Assembly (NCBI GenBank): GCA_001897835.1
Contig: MKUN01000029.1
Coordinates: 62,001-126,000, forward strand
Direction: 5' to 3'
Length of the DNA: 64,000 nucleotides
Source: Bacteroidetes bacterium 46-16
Lineage (GTDB): Bacteria > Bacteroidota > Bacteroidia > Chitinophagales > Chitinophagaceae
In this document: one piece after another, positions 26,175 through 34,627 of the stretch
How the letters are laid out: every line of letters begins with the position of its first letter
How positions within the stretch are numbered: position 1 is the first letter of the stretch
Program-made: the position numbers and the translations under genes
The notes under the pieces: generated by a model
The model's input: the letters and a program-made list of their open reading frames with translations, nothing else
Told to the model about the DNA's origin: nothing
Databases searched by the model: none

Positions 26175-27608
26175 TCAGCTAAAATGGGGTTTTAGATTAT
26201 CGTCAAACAAGTCATCTTTTGTTACCTTTTTAGGCGTGTCATCTACGGTAGGGTTCTCTAAGACAGATGAGACGGTATTTCTTAGAGAAAGAGGAGCCTT
26301 TCTGTAAATGCCTGATTCATACACTAAGTAGTCCATCAACGATTTTCTCTCGGAAACTGACAGGAAAAACCGTTTTGCAAGTATTGGTACACGAAACTTG
26401 TAGGCGGTATGTCTGCCGTCATTCTTTCTTGCCATAAATTCTAATGTTTGCAATTTGTCCAGGGACTGCATTGAGGTCTGTAGCTCCTTCGACATTTCCA
26501 GTTTACCGGAATGATCAAGCAGTCCTACTATCTTGATACCACAGTTTACCATAGATGTGTTTTTCATATTTTTTTCCAGTGAAGAAGTGGACTGTACTGC
26601 AAGAACACAACTTAGCCCCCATTTTCTGGAAGCTGTTAGGTTGCTAATGATACTTTTACATGCTATTTCATGATACTCGTCCAAAAAGAGCCAACAGAAT
26701 TTACGCTCTTTCCTCTCCACCATCGCACGGCGGGTCATACAGGCATGTATGAAAGCTGTTGTAAGACGTGAAACCACACTTGACGTGAATCTACCCGCAG
26801 CTTGAGGTAAATCTAAAATCAGCACTTTTCCAGTTTGTAAACATTCATCAAGTTTCACTGTTGAACGTCCACACACCATGTTATGCAACATAGGATCGGC
26901 AAGGAAGTACAGGAGCTTTGTACGGATAGAGGACTTCGTTAAAGTATAAGACCCGTTTTGCCAGTCATGCTGGAAAAACTGCCTATATATAGGAATCGGT
27001 GAGTTTTTACCTATTTCAAGCAAATCCGCATTTTGTCCATCTTTATCCAAGAAGAAACGAGCGAGGGTTGCAAGGGAGGGGTCGGGGCTGCACATAACGG
27101 TAAAAATTGCAGGTCTAAGCAATGCAGACATCTGTATAGAGAGTGCATTAAAAGTATTCGCTGAACTTTCCAAGAGTTCAGTAAGAGCATCCGCAATTTC
27201 ATTTGCATAAACTGCCTTTGCCTCAATCGAATCTTCGGGCACTTCAAAAGGATTGATAACCGCAGTATAAGTTTCATTTGTGTTTGCCTCTTTATTTATT
27301 GCACTACTCACGTACACCAGTCTTTCCCTGTCCCTGTTATGGACGAAATTGAGAAGTGTTTGCGCTGTATCTCCGTGTATGTCCACGAATACCATCGCAC
27401 AGTCTCTTTTTCTCTGTGATTTTCTTTGCATATCAAAAAACATTAGCTCCATTAATTTCGATTTCCCGGAACCTGTCTTTCCAACTATGAGTGTATGGGA
27501 ATCGACTTTTATACGTGCTGTTATCAACGTGCGTGAAAAAAAAAGATAACATACGATACGCATGACACGACTGAAAAAGGAGCGAGAGGTAATCTTCATC
27601 ACTATCAC
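26175..27608 (-). CDS. VirD4/HerA-like DNA-translocating ATPase, C-terminal frame (frameshifted gene)
   Basis: SHTLIVGKTGSGKSKLMELMF near residue 37 is a Walker A, KFCWLFLDEYHEIA the Walker B, and LAVQSTSSLEKNMKNTSMVNCGIKIVGL a typical TraG/VirD4 sensor region. The family pumps DNA in conjugation or mobilization. The N-terminus of this frame (before residue 25) overlaps a second open frame at 27433-27951; both meet at a run of nine A at 27536-27544. The intact protein was probably about 590 residues, read from 27951 and shifted here. Either the gene is broken, or the run slips, or it is a read error. Confidence 0.72.
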   Translation of the reverse strand: MIVMKITSRSFFSRVMRIVCYLFFSRTLITARIKVDSHTLIVGKTGSGKSKLMELMFFDMQRKSQRKRDCAMVFVDIHGDTAQTLLNFVHNRDRERLVYVSSAINKEANTNETYTAVINPFEVPEDSIEAKAVYANEIADALTELLESSANTFNALSIQMSALLRPAIFTVMCSPDPSLATLARFFLDKDGQNADLLEIGKNSPIPIYRQFFQHDWQNGSYTLTKSSIRTKLLYFLADPMLHNMVCGRSTVKLDECLQTGKVLILDLPQAAGRFTSSVVSRLTTAFIHACMTRRAMVERKERKFCWLFLDEYHEIACKSIISNLTASRKWGLSCVLAVQSTSSLEKNMKNTSMVNCGIKIVGLLDHSGKLEMSKELQTSMQSLDKLQTLEFMARKNDGRHTAYKFRVPILAKRFFLSVSERKSLMDYLVYESGIYRKAPLSLRNTVSSVLENPTVDDTPKKVTKDDLFDDNLKPHFS

Positions 27609-27951
27609 GGGACAGATGATAAATAAGCCGCTTTCGCTCCTTTTCCATAGTCAAGTCTAAGCAACGGAAGATGATGAAATCCTTATAGGATTGCTCCGTG
27701 ATACCGACTTGAAACAAGTGTTGATATTCTGCGAATGTAAACCCACGTACTTGCAGCAACTCCTGATATTGTTGACTACCTTCACGTGCAAAATGGAGTA
27801 GTGTATCTATTTCTGCGGTATGCACCTCCAGCACCTTGTCTATTCCCGCCATAGCTTGAAACGGTTGCAGACATCCTACCGCCACCCCATCGGTCTCATT
27901 ATCTATTCCTGCACCTTGCAGAAACAGTCGTTTCATTTCTTTCTGATTCAT
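27433..27951 (-). CDS. N-terminal frame of the frameshifted DNA-translocating ATPase
   Basis: Residues 1 to about 137 (GIDNETDGVAVGCLQPFQAM, HTAEIDTLLHFAREGSQQYQELLQVRGFTFAEYQHLF) read like a regular protein and then, after the T-run, turn into an anti-frame of the Walker A region. On the coding strand, a shift inside the nine T at 27544-27536 would join it to the ATPase frame. I read this as the true N-terminus of that gene and not as a separate protein. Confidence 0.6.
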   Translation of the reverse strand: MNQKEMKRLFLQGAGIDNETDGVAVGCLQPFQAMAGIDKVLEVHTAEIDTLLHFAREGSQQYQELLQVRGFTFAEYQHLFQVGITEQSYKDFIIFRCLDLTMEKERKRLIYHLSRDSDEDYLSLLFQSCHAYRMLSFFFTHVDNSTYKSRFPYTHSWKDRFREIEINGANVF

Positions 27952-28126
27952 ATGTATTTATTTACCTTAATATGTCAATAGTAAGTAGCACAGTCACAAG
28001 CACCATCACTACCGCCAACCCCTTTGTATGTTCATAACCCATTGTGCCACAATGCCTTTATAGCCGTTTTGCCGCGCAACTACCATACCTCCCTCCCAGC
28101 TCGTCATCGTGATTCGCAACCGCTCA

Positions 28127-28408
28127 TCACTCAAACTCACTGGTCGGGGATATTGCTCTCGCATCGTTCAGCAGTTTTTGAATTGCTTCTGCTTGCTCTG
28201 ATTCCATGCTATTGTACTGTCTCCGTTCTAAGTTTTGAAGTAACTGGATCACAGTCCCCATTGTCGTAGCTACTTGGTTAACGTGCCTGTCAGAAATCTC
28301 TCCTGATAGTTGGGAGGAGTTCCGGGCGGCGTTCGCCCATTCTATAGAGTATTGTCGTAATAGTTCGTTTTGTGCTTTGACTGTTTGTGACTCAAGTGCT
28401 TTGAAATA
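28127..28408 (-). pseudogene. Truncated mobilization-module gene, C-terminal about 90 residues
   Basis: The minus frame from about 28408 to the TGA at 28127 encodes a heptad-rich helix with LESQTVKAQNELLRQYSIEW and QLLQNLERRQYNS, ending ISPTSEFE. It has no start codon that gives a sensible N-terminus and stops abruptly at 28408. It is the upstream neighbour of the translocating ATPase and looks like a gene cut off at the junction with the TPR gene. The remaining bases 27952-28126 show no gene. Confidence 0.5.
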
Positions 28409-29924
28409 CTACGATAAGTCTCTTGAAGCGAACCCGAACGACAATATCACTCTCAACAACATCGGCGCAAACCTAATGCAACAAGGACGCATTAAGGAAG
28501 CCAAAAAATACTTTTGGGATGCGGTCAAAATTGATCCTAATTATCCCAACACCCACTACGCTTTAGCCCTAATTGCAAAAATGGAAGGAGACTTACATTC
28601 TGCGCTGTATAGCGTTATTGAAGCTATAAAAAAGAATCCCAATAAAAACACGCTGTATACAAACTCGGTGAAAGATGCTTTAGCTATCAGTCTCAAATTG
28701 ATGGACACAGTTGATGGTAAAGCAATCCTGAAAGGATATGCTGATAAACTGGAAGAGGAGTCGGGCAAAAAAATTGTCTTTGTAGCAGAGCCAAGTATTC
28801 CAACTGCTGCCAAACTGGAGATAGCCGAGAATTATGACAGAGATGAGCATATCGTTCGTTATAAACCAAGCTACCCAGCTGTTGAGCATTTGCAGATGCA
28901 TGAACTCGTGCATTTGGATTTCGTCGTGCAAGCAAGAAAAGCAAATCTGAATAAGCTATTCACGTCTACGCAACAAGATAAGCAACGCTTCATTCGGACT
29001 CTTGAGCCGACTATCAAACGCCTCAACAAGATGGGTATTTCGGATGAGGCCCTTGCGAACTATTGCAGTAGCCTTTTCGATGGTTTAAACAGACAGATAT
29101 TCAACGCGCCTATCGATTTGTTTATCGAAGACCTACTGTATCAGGAATTTCCTGACTTAAGAGCATACCAGTTCCAGTCCTATTATGGATTGGTAAAAGA
29201 AGGGTTGCAAGCCGTAACAGACAAAAAGATTGTTGATCTTTCGCCAAAGGATGTGCTGTCCAAAAGCAAGATTTACAATCTTATCACGGCGATGCATTTC
29301 AAAGATCTGTTTGGTATCGACTTAGTCAATGACTTTAAAGCGACAGCGATCGAACTCAATCAGGCGAAGGAACTCTATGAGGAGTTTCTCGAATACAGAG
29401 AAGACAGAGAACCTGGAGAGGAATATGAGCTGGTACAACACTGGGCAGAAGATCTCCATGTTGATAGCTATTTTGAATTGGTTGATGAGCAAGAATACCG
29501 TAATAAGAGAACAAACCTTGATAACATTCTTGAGTCAATTGAGAAAGATCCGTACGGTGTAGAAGAACAAGATCCATATAAGGACAAACAAATGGAAACG
29601 TTCCAAAAATCGCAAGCCGAGATTGGAACGAATATGGCAGTGGTGATGTTTATGGTTGATGCTATGCAATATTTTGAAGGCATGCCTAAACAGAAAGTAC
29701 GGGAAGTAGCGTTTGAAATTGCAACACTTGGGACTCAAGGGATCAAGCCGGACGGTAAGTATGTATTACGTACTGTACCCAAGAAAGACTTCAGCGGCTA
29801 TCACTTGCTGGCCTACTACTATGTAAGTTGGGCAATTGCTGTGCCTGAAATGCTAAAAGAACTACACTTGCCATACGATGATGAATATGCGATGGCAAAA
29901 ACAATGTATAAACTGAAAAGATAA
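28377..29924 (+). CDS. TPR protein with HEXXH motif, probably 5'-truncated
   Basis: The frame opens at a TTG (28377) inside the truncated minus-strand gene and begins mid-repeat: SALKYYDKSLEANPND is the second half of a TPR. One and a half more TPRs follow (to about residue 95). HELVH near residue 174 is a zinc-peptidase-like motif in EHLQMHELVHLDFV. The remainder is helical and rich in acidic residues. The stop overlaps the start of the MazG-like gene (TAATG), so translation is coupled. Function unknown; the N-terminus was probably lost at the junction. Confidence 0.65.
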   Translation: MTVCDSSALKYYDKSLEANPNDNITLNNIGANLMQQGRIKEAKKYFWDAVKIDPNYPNTHYALALIAKMEGDLHSALYSVIEAIKKNPNKNTLYTNSVKDALAISLKLMDTVDGKAILKGYADKLEEESGKKIVFVAEPSIPTAAKLEIAENYDRDEHIVRYKPSYPAVEHLQMHELVHLDFVVQARKANLNKLFTSTQQDKQRFIRTLEPTIKRLNKMGISDEALANYCSSLFDGLNRQIFNAPIDLFIEDLLYQEFPDLRAYQFQSYYGLVKEGLQAVTDKKIVDLSPKDVLSKSKIYNLITAMHFKDLFGIDLVNDFKATAIELNQAKELYEEFLEYREDREPGEEYELVQHWAEDLHVDSYFELVDEQEYRNKRTNLDNILESIEKDPYGVEEQDPYKDKQMETFQKSQAEIGTNMAVVMFMVDAMQYFEGMPKQKVREVAFEIATLGTQGIKPDGKYVLRTVPKKDFSGYHLLAYYYVSWAIAVPEMLKELHLPYDDEYAMAKTMYKLKR

Positions 29925-30253
29925 TGAATGATTTTGCTGACATAGCTGAGGCATTAGCCAAATTTTCACAAGATCGGGATTGGGAGCAATTCCACAATCC
30001 GAAGGACTTGGCTATAGCGATAAGTATCGAAGCGAATGAACTCCTTGAATTGTTTTTGTGGAAGTCACCGACAGAAGCCGACAAGGAAAAAGTAAAACAG
30101 GAGCTTGCAGACATCCTCAGTTTCGCATTTTTGCTGGCAAAAAAATATGACCTTGACGTGAAACAGATTATATTAGATAAAATATCGCTAAACGATGAAA
30201 AGTATCCCGTTGACAAGGCGAAGGGTACTGCGAAAAAATATAACGAACTATAA
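29924..30253 (+). CDS. MazG-like nucleotide pyrophosphohydrolase
   Basis: The 109-residue protein has the all-alpha NTP-PPase signature: DRDWEQFHNPKDLAIAISIEANELLELFLW and KQELADILSFAFLLA, with the ExxE and ExxD metal ligands, then KISLNDEKYPVDKAKGTAKKY. The family hydrolyses (d)NTPs to the monophosphate. In the middle of an operon with the TPR/HEXXH gene and a DUF2075 ATPase, a role in depleting or editing nucleotides during phage infection is possible (inference). Confidence 0.88.
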   Translation: MNDFADIAEALAKFSQDRDWEQFHNPKDLAIAISIEANELLELFLWKSPTEADKEKVKQELADILSFAFLLAKKYDLDVKQIILDKISLNDEKYPVDKAKGTAKKYNEL

Positions 30254-30271
30254 ACGAAATCAGTCTCTGCA

Positions 30272-32134
30272 ATGATTGTCTACCAGGCTACAAAATCTGA
30301 ATTCTCTGACGATGTTTTAGCTGATACTATAGAAACCAAGATTCACGACTTCTTTAAAAAACATCTCAATAAAAGCACTTCCCGGCAGGAAATAATATCA
30401 TGGAAAAATTCACTTCAGTACATGGATCGTGTGCTAAATGATAACGAGATTCCTGACGATTGCGGAGTAACTATAGAATACCAGCTTCCACAAACTGCCA
30501 AACGCATAGATTTCATCCTTACGGGCACCAGTGCTGAAGATAAAGAGTACGCTATACTTGTCGAGTTGAAGCAGTGGTCGGAAGCGACTTTGTCTGATAA
30601 AGATGGTGTTATTAATTCGTTTGTCGGAGGAGCAGTGCGTGAATTACCCCACCCATCCTACCAAGCATGGTCATATGCGACATTACTGCAAAACTTCAAT
30701 GAAACCGTAGCGACCGAAAATATCAATCTGAAGCCATGTGCTTACCTGCATAACTATATGCCTGACGATGTAATCACTAACGAGCATTATCAGGAGTATA
30801 TCGATAAGGCTCCTGTATTCCTGCGGGGCGACGCTATAAAGCTAAGAAACTTCATAAAGGAGTTTGTGAAGCATGGAGATAAAAGAAAAATGATATATCG
30901 CATTGAGCAAGGAAAGATTCGTCCTTCAAAAATGCTTGCAGATTCGATGGTTTCCCTGCTTCAGGGGAATCATGAATTCGTCATGATCGATGACCAAAAG
31001 ATAGTGTACGAAACAGCACTGTCGATGTCGCAAAAAGCTACCGCCAATAAAAAGCAGGTGCTTATTGTCAAAGGTGGGCCAGGGACTGGAAAATCAGTTG
31101 TGGCTATCAATTTACTGGTGGAAATTACCCGGCAAGGGTTGCTTGCGCAATACGTATCCAAAAATGCAGCGCCCAGGGCGGTCTATGAAAGCAAGCTTAC
31201 GGGAACATTGAAAAAGACGGTCATCTCAAACCTTTTCAGTGGGTCAGGTGCGTTTATCAATACCAAGCCAAATACATTCGATACCCTTATTGTTGATGAG
31301 GCTCATAGGCTCAACGAAAAATCAGGGTTATATAGTAATCTCGGCGATCACCAAATAAAGGAGATTATCAATGCTGCCAGGTGCTCAGTGTTTTTTATTG
31401 ACGAAGACCAAAGGGTCACGCTTAATGATGTGGGTACTCTGAAAGAAATATACAAATGGGCTGAGCTAGCGAATGCGGAGATTGTAGAAATGGAACTATC
31501 ATCACAGTTCCGGTGCAACGGTTCAGACGGATACTTGGCTTTTCTCGATCATCTACTGCAAATTAGGGAGACGGCCAATACTTCGCTAGAAGGCATAGAC
31601 TACGATTTCAGGGTCTTCTCTAATCCTAAGGAAATGCTTGAGGCAATTAAGGAAAAGAATAAGATCAATAATAAGTCCCGCATGGTTGCCGGATACTGCT
31701 GGGAATGGGCAAGCAAGAAGAATCCTGAGCTGTATGATGTAGTGATCCCCGACTACGACTTCAAGATGCGGTGGAATCTCACGCAGGATGGCAGCCTATG
31801 GATCATCAGCCCGGAATCAGTAAATGAAATAGGTTGTATCCATACCTGTCAAGGGCTGGAAGTTGATTATGTTGGTGTAGTCATCGGGCCGGATTTAATC
31901 GTTCGTGATGGTAAAGTGCTTACCCAACCCTTAGCCAGGGCACGGTCTGACAAGTCCATCTTTGGCTATAAGAAACTACTGGAATCTAAGCCGGAGGAGG
32001 GCAAAGCAACGTTACGTGCAATAATCAAAAACACATACCGAACACTTATGACGCGGGGCATGAAGGGCTGCTATGTGTATTGCATGGATGAAGAAACTGA
32101 AGCTTATTTTAATTCAATGATGAAGAAATTTTAG
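30272..32134 (+). CDS. DUF2075 (Schlafen group 3-like) ATPase/helicase
   Basis: The 620-residue protein has an N-terminal PD-(D/E)XK-like region (RIDFILTGTSAEDKEYAILVELKQWSEAT, D and ExK) near residues 75-105, and a DUF2075 superfamily 1 helicase domain: VKGGPGTGKSVVAINLL near 265, TLIVDEAHRLNE near 338, FIDEDQRV and IHTCQGLEVDYVGVVIGPDL. The nuclease plus helicase build suggests DNA or RNA processing. It is 18 bp from the MazG-like gene and ends the operon. Such DUF2075 genes are frequent in defence islands. Confidence 0.85.
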   Translation: MIVYQATKSEFSDDVLADTIETKIHDFFKKHLNKSTSRQEIISWKNSLQYMDRVLNDNEIPDDCGVTIEYQLPQTAKRIDFILTGTSAEDKEYAILVELKQWSEATLSDKDGVINSFVGGAVRELPHPSYQAWSYATLLQNFNETVATENINLKPCAYLHNYMPDDVITNEHYQEYIDKAPVFLRGDAIKLRNFIKEFVKHGDKRKMIYRIEQGKIRPSKMLADSMVSLLQGNHEFVMIDDQKIVYETALSMSQKATANKKQVLIVKGGPGTGKSVVAINLLVEITRQGLLAQYVSKNAAPRAVYESKLTGTLKKTVISNLFSGSGAFINTKPNTFDTLIVDEAHRLNEKSGLYSNLGDHQIKEIINAARCSVFFIDEDQRVTLNDVGTLKEIYKWAELANAEIVEMELSSQFRCNGSDGYLAFLDHLLQIRETANTSLEGIDYDFRVFSNPKEMLEAIKEKNKINNKSRMVAGYCWEWASKKNPELYDVVIPDYDFKMRWNLTQDGSLWIISPESVNEIGCIHTCQGLEVDYVGVVIGPDLIVRDGKVLTQPLARARSDKSIFGYKKLLESKPEEGKATLRAIIKNTYRTLMTRGMKGCYVYCMDEETEAYFNSMMKKF

Positions 32135-32267
32135 CTGAATTTCTCATCAATCGACAAAGGTCACGCGCGTAGCAATCGGGAAGGGTTTCTATACAGTCCG
32201 TTAGAAAAGATTGTACTATTTAGCACATTACGTATATTAGAATCATCTATCTCTTAAACTTCGTAGG

Positions 32268-33512
32268 ATGCCATATACACCTAATGATGAAAATATCACT
32301 GTAGACAATGCACAAAAAACTGTCTTTCACTATTGTGACGATAAGTCAATACCAATATTTTTAGCGAGAGAGCTTTTTAAAAAGCAGGCAAAACTTATTA
32401 TACACCCGTACTATGCGAATCGAACAACAGGTGCAATAAGGCAACCTAGAGTAACCACCATTGAATTTTTAGGATGGACACGTTTCGAGGACTTACCAGA
32501 TGAGTTCAAAAAGCACATAAAAGGATCAACCTATTATGGTATCCACTCCAAGGTTCTCAAAGAGTTTTTAGCGCCAATTATCAGAAAATTGCCTAGACTT
32601 AATAAAATAGTATTTGGCGCGAGCGTAAAGACAAGATTTTCAGAAAAAACCGTCACTATTAACTGGAACACAGTAGATAGAATTCTCACAGAGATAAAGA
32701 AAGAAAATGCATACTATGCAAAGAATAAGCGTTTTCTAATAAACAATGAGATTGCTGCTTTAACTACCAAATTCTCCCCTCAAACAAAAGAAATTTATGC
32801 CAATGAATTAAAAGCATTCATCGGAAAATTTGATGGATTTGGCAGAATGACTGATGATGACACGGAGGCACTTTCCAAAGTACTTGAGGTACTGCCTAAA
32901 AGCAAAATTTCAGTGACGTCTAACTTCATAAAGACAAAAGATAAAATTAATATAGCTTATCTGGAGGATATTATATCAGAATTCGAAAAGCTAATGAAAA
33001 TAGACATAGATAATGAAAAAAAGTGGCAACTATTCTTTGAAGTACATTCATGGGTTTTTTCGCATCTATTTCCATATGATGTCATACTTAGGCAAAAGGA
33101 GGCTTATGTTGGTGGCAAAACAATTGCTAATAAAGATGGAAAGGTTGTTGACTTTCTTCTATCAAATGGATTCAAAGACAACTACGCACTTATAGAAATA
33201 AAGACTCACAAGAAGGCCTTGTTGGGTAAAACTGCATACAGGGGAACCGATGTATTCACTATGTCGGACGACCTTTCTGGTGGCATAAATCAATGTTTGG
33301 ACCAAAAGGACAATTTTCTAAAAGAATTTGGGAAGACAGAAAATCCTATTGATCCAAAGTGTATATTAGTTATCGGTAGGAAAAATGAGTTGTTGCCCGA
33401 CCAAACCAAATGCTTTGAATTACTTAGGGCGAATCAAAAAAATGTCGACATAATTACGTTTGACGAGTTGTTAGCAAAGTTAAAAGGTCTACTTAAAGTT
33501 TTAAAAAATTAG
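32268..33512 (+). CDS. sduA: Shedu nuclease SduA (DUF4263)
   Basis: The C-terminal third is a DUF4263 domain: KWQLFFEVHSWVFSHLFPYDVIL, then VVDFLLSNGFKDNYALIEIKTHKKAL near residues 291-314, where D and ExK form the PD-(D/E)XK site, and TDVFTMSDDLSGGINQCLDQKDNFL. The N-terminal part (residues 1-200) is a variable, probably sensing region. Shedu is a single-gene anti-phage system whose oligomeric nuclease cuts DNA. It stands alone, with 132 bp upstream, and is likely autonomous. Confidence 0.9.
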   Translation: MPYTPNDENITVDNAQKTVFHYCDDKSIPIFLARELFKKQAKLIIHPYYANRTTGAIRQPRVTTIEFLGWTRFEDLPDEFKKHIKGSTYYGIHSKVLKEFLAPIIRKLPRLNKIVFGASVKTRFSEKTVTINWNTVDRILTEIKKENAYYAKNKRFLINNEIAALTTKFSPQTKEIYANELKAFIGKFDGFGRMTDDDTEALSKVLEVLPKSKISVTSNFIKTKDKINIAYLEDIISEFEKLMKIDIDNEKKWQLFFEVHSWVFSHLFPYDVILRQKEAYVGGKTIANKDGKVVDFLLSNGFKDNYALIEIKTHKKALLGKTAYRGTDVFTMSDDLSGGINQCLDQKDNFLKEFGKTENPIDPKCILVIGRKNELLPDQTKCFELLRANQKNVDIITFDELLAKLKGLLKVLKN

Positions 33513-33600
33513 TTATTAACCTTCACGCGCAGTAACCATGACTTGCGTAATGTATGTCCTCCATGTTGATAATATAAAGTTTGCTATTTCCCCGTTGTAT

Positions 33601-34563
33601 TTACTTACCATCTACTAGCGCCATCATACCAATATAAGTCATGTATTCATTGAACGTATGAATTGTATATTTGGCATTATTATTAATTGCGTGACTTTGT
33701 ATAGCGCTGTCAGCCGTTACAAAATGTAACTTTTCGCCGTTGACTGTGTGATTCCCTACATTTAGCATCAATTGAATATCCCAAAGAAAGTTGCTTCTAC
33801 TATTTTCATACATGTTGTACTCACTATTAATAATATTTTCGAAAACAGATTTATAAAGTGATATATACTCCGGAAATATTATCGTGAACTGTTTGGACAT
33901 ATCTATCAAAGTTGTTTCCGGCATCGATTCCGCTAGCCCGGACTTTACAAGTAAATCATTTACAGTGTAAATCAGGCCGGCGGCTAAATTAATCGAAGAC
34001 CGCTCGGAACGTAAATCTTCTAGTACTCGCCGTCTTTGTGCAGCATCATTTGGAAACACTCTCCATCCCGTAGCGGACGGGTCAACAGCTTTAATCCACT
34101 GTAGAAATGATTGGGCAAAGAAGTTTTCTGCATCTAGCACATGATCTCTATTGAGGTTAAGATTTCGCTGAAATTTCCGTTCCGCGTGATCAGACGGATA
34201 TAATCCTAAGTGAAATGCAATTTGCATCATCGCTTTATTTGTTTCTTCTTTTGCAGGAATGTCAACGTTAAAAAACGATTTTGCGATCAACATTTCAGGG
34301 CTGGCCAAAAGGTGGTATGATGTATCATCACCACAATGTAAATAAAGTGCTTTCGTTGCGTTTAGACACTTCTGATGGCTTGGGTCACTTTTATCTGCTA
34401 CGTGAGCCAGTAGTTCTTTGACTACAATCGGGCTAATCAAAGGGAGAATATCTAGTTGCTTCTCCTTTGACTTTACCTTCTCCATATATTTGTCAATCTC
34501 ATCAAAACTCTTGCCGGTCACTAAATATCTATACGCATTGGTATCGAAAATTACTCTTTCCAT
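33601..34563 (-). CDS. PIN-like domain protein, putative RNase
   Basis: The N-terminus MERVIFDTNAYRYLVTG and the C-terminal WDIQLMLNVGNHTVNGEKLHFVTADSAI fit a PIN fold, with Asp in VIFDTN, further acids in the middle and the final TADSAI motif. PIN domains are metal-dependent RNases, usually toxins or effectors. No antitoxin-like small gene lies next to it. It is 64 bp from the next minus-strand gene. Family beyond PIN-like is not recognised. Confidence 0.6.
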   Translation of the reverse strand: MERVIFDTNAYRYLVTGKSFDEIDKYMEKVKSKEKQLDILPLISPIVVKELLAHVADKSDPSHQKCLNATKALYLHCGDDTSYHLLASPEMLIAKSFFNVDIPAKEETNKAMMQIAFHLGLYPSDHAERKFQRNLNLNRDHVLDAENFFAQSFLQWIKAVDPSATGWRVFPNDAAQRRRVLEDLRSERSSINLAAGLIYTVNDLLVKSGLAESMPETTLIDMSKQFTIIFPEYISLYKSVFENIINSEYNMYENSRSNFLWDIQLMLNVGNHTVNGEKLHFVTADSAIQSHAINNNAKYTIHTFNEYMTYIGMMALVDGK

Positions 34564-34627
34564 ACCCGCAAATTATATAAATTTAAGATATCTATATACT
34601 TGCCGCTGACAAATTATAGCTGATGGC

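Noticed and set aside
28024-28269. 81-codon plus-strand ORF
   Set aside because: Antisense to the truncated mobilization gene; contains no domain.
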